NCBI GenBank assembly: GCA_003694775.1
Contig: RFJV01000380.1
Coordinates: 1 to 5,426, forward strand
Length of the DNA: 5,426 nt
Direction of reading: 5' to 3'
DNA from: Chloroflexota bacterium
GTDB taxonomy: Bacteria > Chloroflexota > Anaerolineae > 4572-78 > J111
Shown: positions 5,325-5,426 of the stretch, in pieces
How the letters are laid out: each line of letters opens with the position of its first letter
Numbering within the stretch: the stretch's first letter is position 1
Notes under the pieces: generated by a model
What the model was told of the DNA's origin: nothing
The model's database searches: none
Seen by the model: the letters and a program-made list of their open reading frames with translations, nothing else
Position numbers and translations under genes: made by a program

Positions 5325-5338
5325 GTCCCGGTCGGGAC
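5325..5338. repeat. Inverted repeat GTCCC-GGTC-GGGAC
   Basis: Arms GTCCC (5325-5329) and GGGAC (5334-5338) form a compact GC-rich hairpin with a 4-nt loop. No T-run follows. Confidence 0.4.
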
Positions 5339-5364
5339 GACAACGCGAATGAAAATTTGGTAGC

Positions 5365-5426
5365 CCCGGCATCCCAATGCCGGGCGGGTCAGGCAACCAC
5401 CCCGGCGGGCATCGGGATGCTCCGCC
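5365..5426. repeat. REP-like pair of related hairpins at the window edge
   Basis: The first unit pairs CCCGGCAT (5365-5372) with ATGCCGGG (5377-5384) across a CCCA loop. The second pairs GGCGG (5404-5408) plus GCAT (5409-5412) with ATGC (5417-5420) plus CCGCC (5422-5426), with one bulged T. Read on the opposite strand, the second unit resembles the first (both contain GCATCCC followed by A or G and then ATGCC), so the two look like inverted copies of one short palindromic element. Such elements are typically dispersed in bacterial intergenic DNA. The second may continue past the window. Confidence 0.5.

Larger units (their letters stand above)
5157..5426. other. Hairpin-rich non-coding stretch after the second tube gene
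   Basis: These 270 bases show no convincing reading frame on either strand. They hold several inverted repeats (5194-5225, the 10-bp palindrome GGGATATCCC at 5271-5280, 5325-5338, 5365-5384, 5404-5426). None is followed by a T-run, so no canonical intrinsic terminator can be called. The stretch breaks the tightly packed gene order and may separate transcription units. Confidence 0.6.

Noticed and set aside
1..5426. Prophage or type VI secretion cluster
   Set aside because: There is no capsid, portal, terminase or integrase gene, and no TssB/TssC split sheath or Hcp. DUF4157, DUF4255 and a single large sheath with gp19-like tubes point to an eCIS.
5157..5426. Intrinsic terminator or CRISPR-like repeats after the second tube gene
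   Set aside because: The hairpins lack a following T-run, and the repeats are palindromic, unevenly spaced and not separated by spacers of constant length.

Overview
This window is part of an extracellular contractile injection system (eCIS, the phage-tail-like particle family that includes PVC, Afp and MAC arrays). All supported genes lie on the + strand in one head-to-tail block. In order they are: a DUF4157 (HExxH) protein (5-658), a DUF4255 / Pvc16-like cap protein (685-1524), a contractile tail sheath (1691-3370), a T4 gp19-like inner tube protein (3522-3983), a small tail-assembly-chaperone-like protein (3994-4368), an overlapping DUF6760-like reading frame (to 4526), and a second tube-fold protein with a C-terminal helical extension (4533-5156). 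No capsid, portal, terminase, integrase or lysis gene is visible, which favours an eCIS over a prophage. The spike, baseplate, tape measure and AAA+ ATPase genes expected of an eCIS would lie outside the window.

The organism cannot be fixed from sequence alone. GC content is moderately high (about 55-60% by eye), Shine-Dalgarno sites of the AAAGGAG type are present, and the intergenic DNA is rich in GC hairpins. A bacterium is certain enough; Chloroflexota (Anaerolineae-like) is my low-confidence guess, because single-sheath eCIS loci with DUF4157/DUF4255 neighbours are common there.

The most notable observation is at 4333-4406. The chaperone-like gene ends in a run of eight G. The DUF6760-like frame is open through the same run in the -1 register and has no ATG, GTG or TTG start before its conserved region. 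A Shine-Dalgarno-like GAGGTG lies 14 nt upstream of the run. A near-perfect stem-loop (10 bp, one mismatch, 5 bp) begins 5 nt downstream of the heptamer G GGG GGG. These are the parts of a programmed -1 ribosomal frameshift signal, and the gene sits directly after the tube gene, where siphophages and myophages encode frameshifted tail assembly chaperones (lambda G/GT, P2 E/E+E'). The predicted shifted product is 177 residues, against 124 for the unshifted one. The next gene (second tube) starts 6 nt after the shifted frame ends and has no obvious ribosome binding site, so its translation may depend on shifted ribosomes.

Non-coding DNA: 1525-1690 holds an orphan strong Shine-Dalgarno sequence, a small hairpin and a 17-bp operator-like palindrome before the sheath. 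3371-3521 holds a possible sigma70-type promoter and a strong ribosome binding site before the tube gene. 5157-5426 has no supported gene and contains a series of inverted repeats, including two related REP-like hairpins at the window edge.
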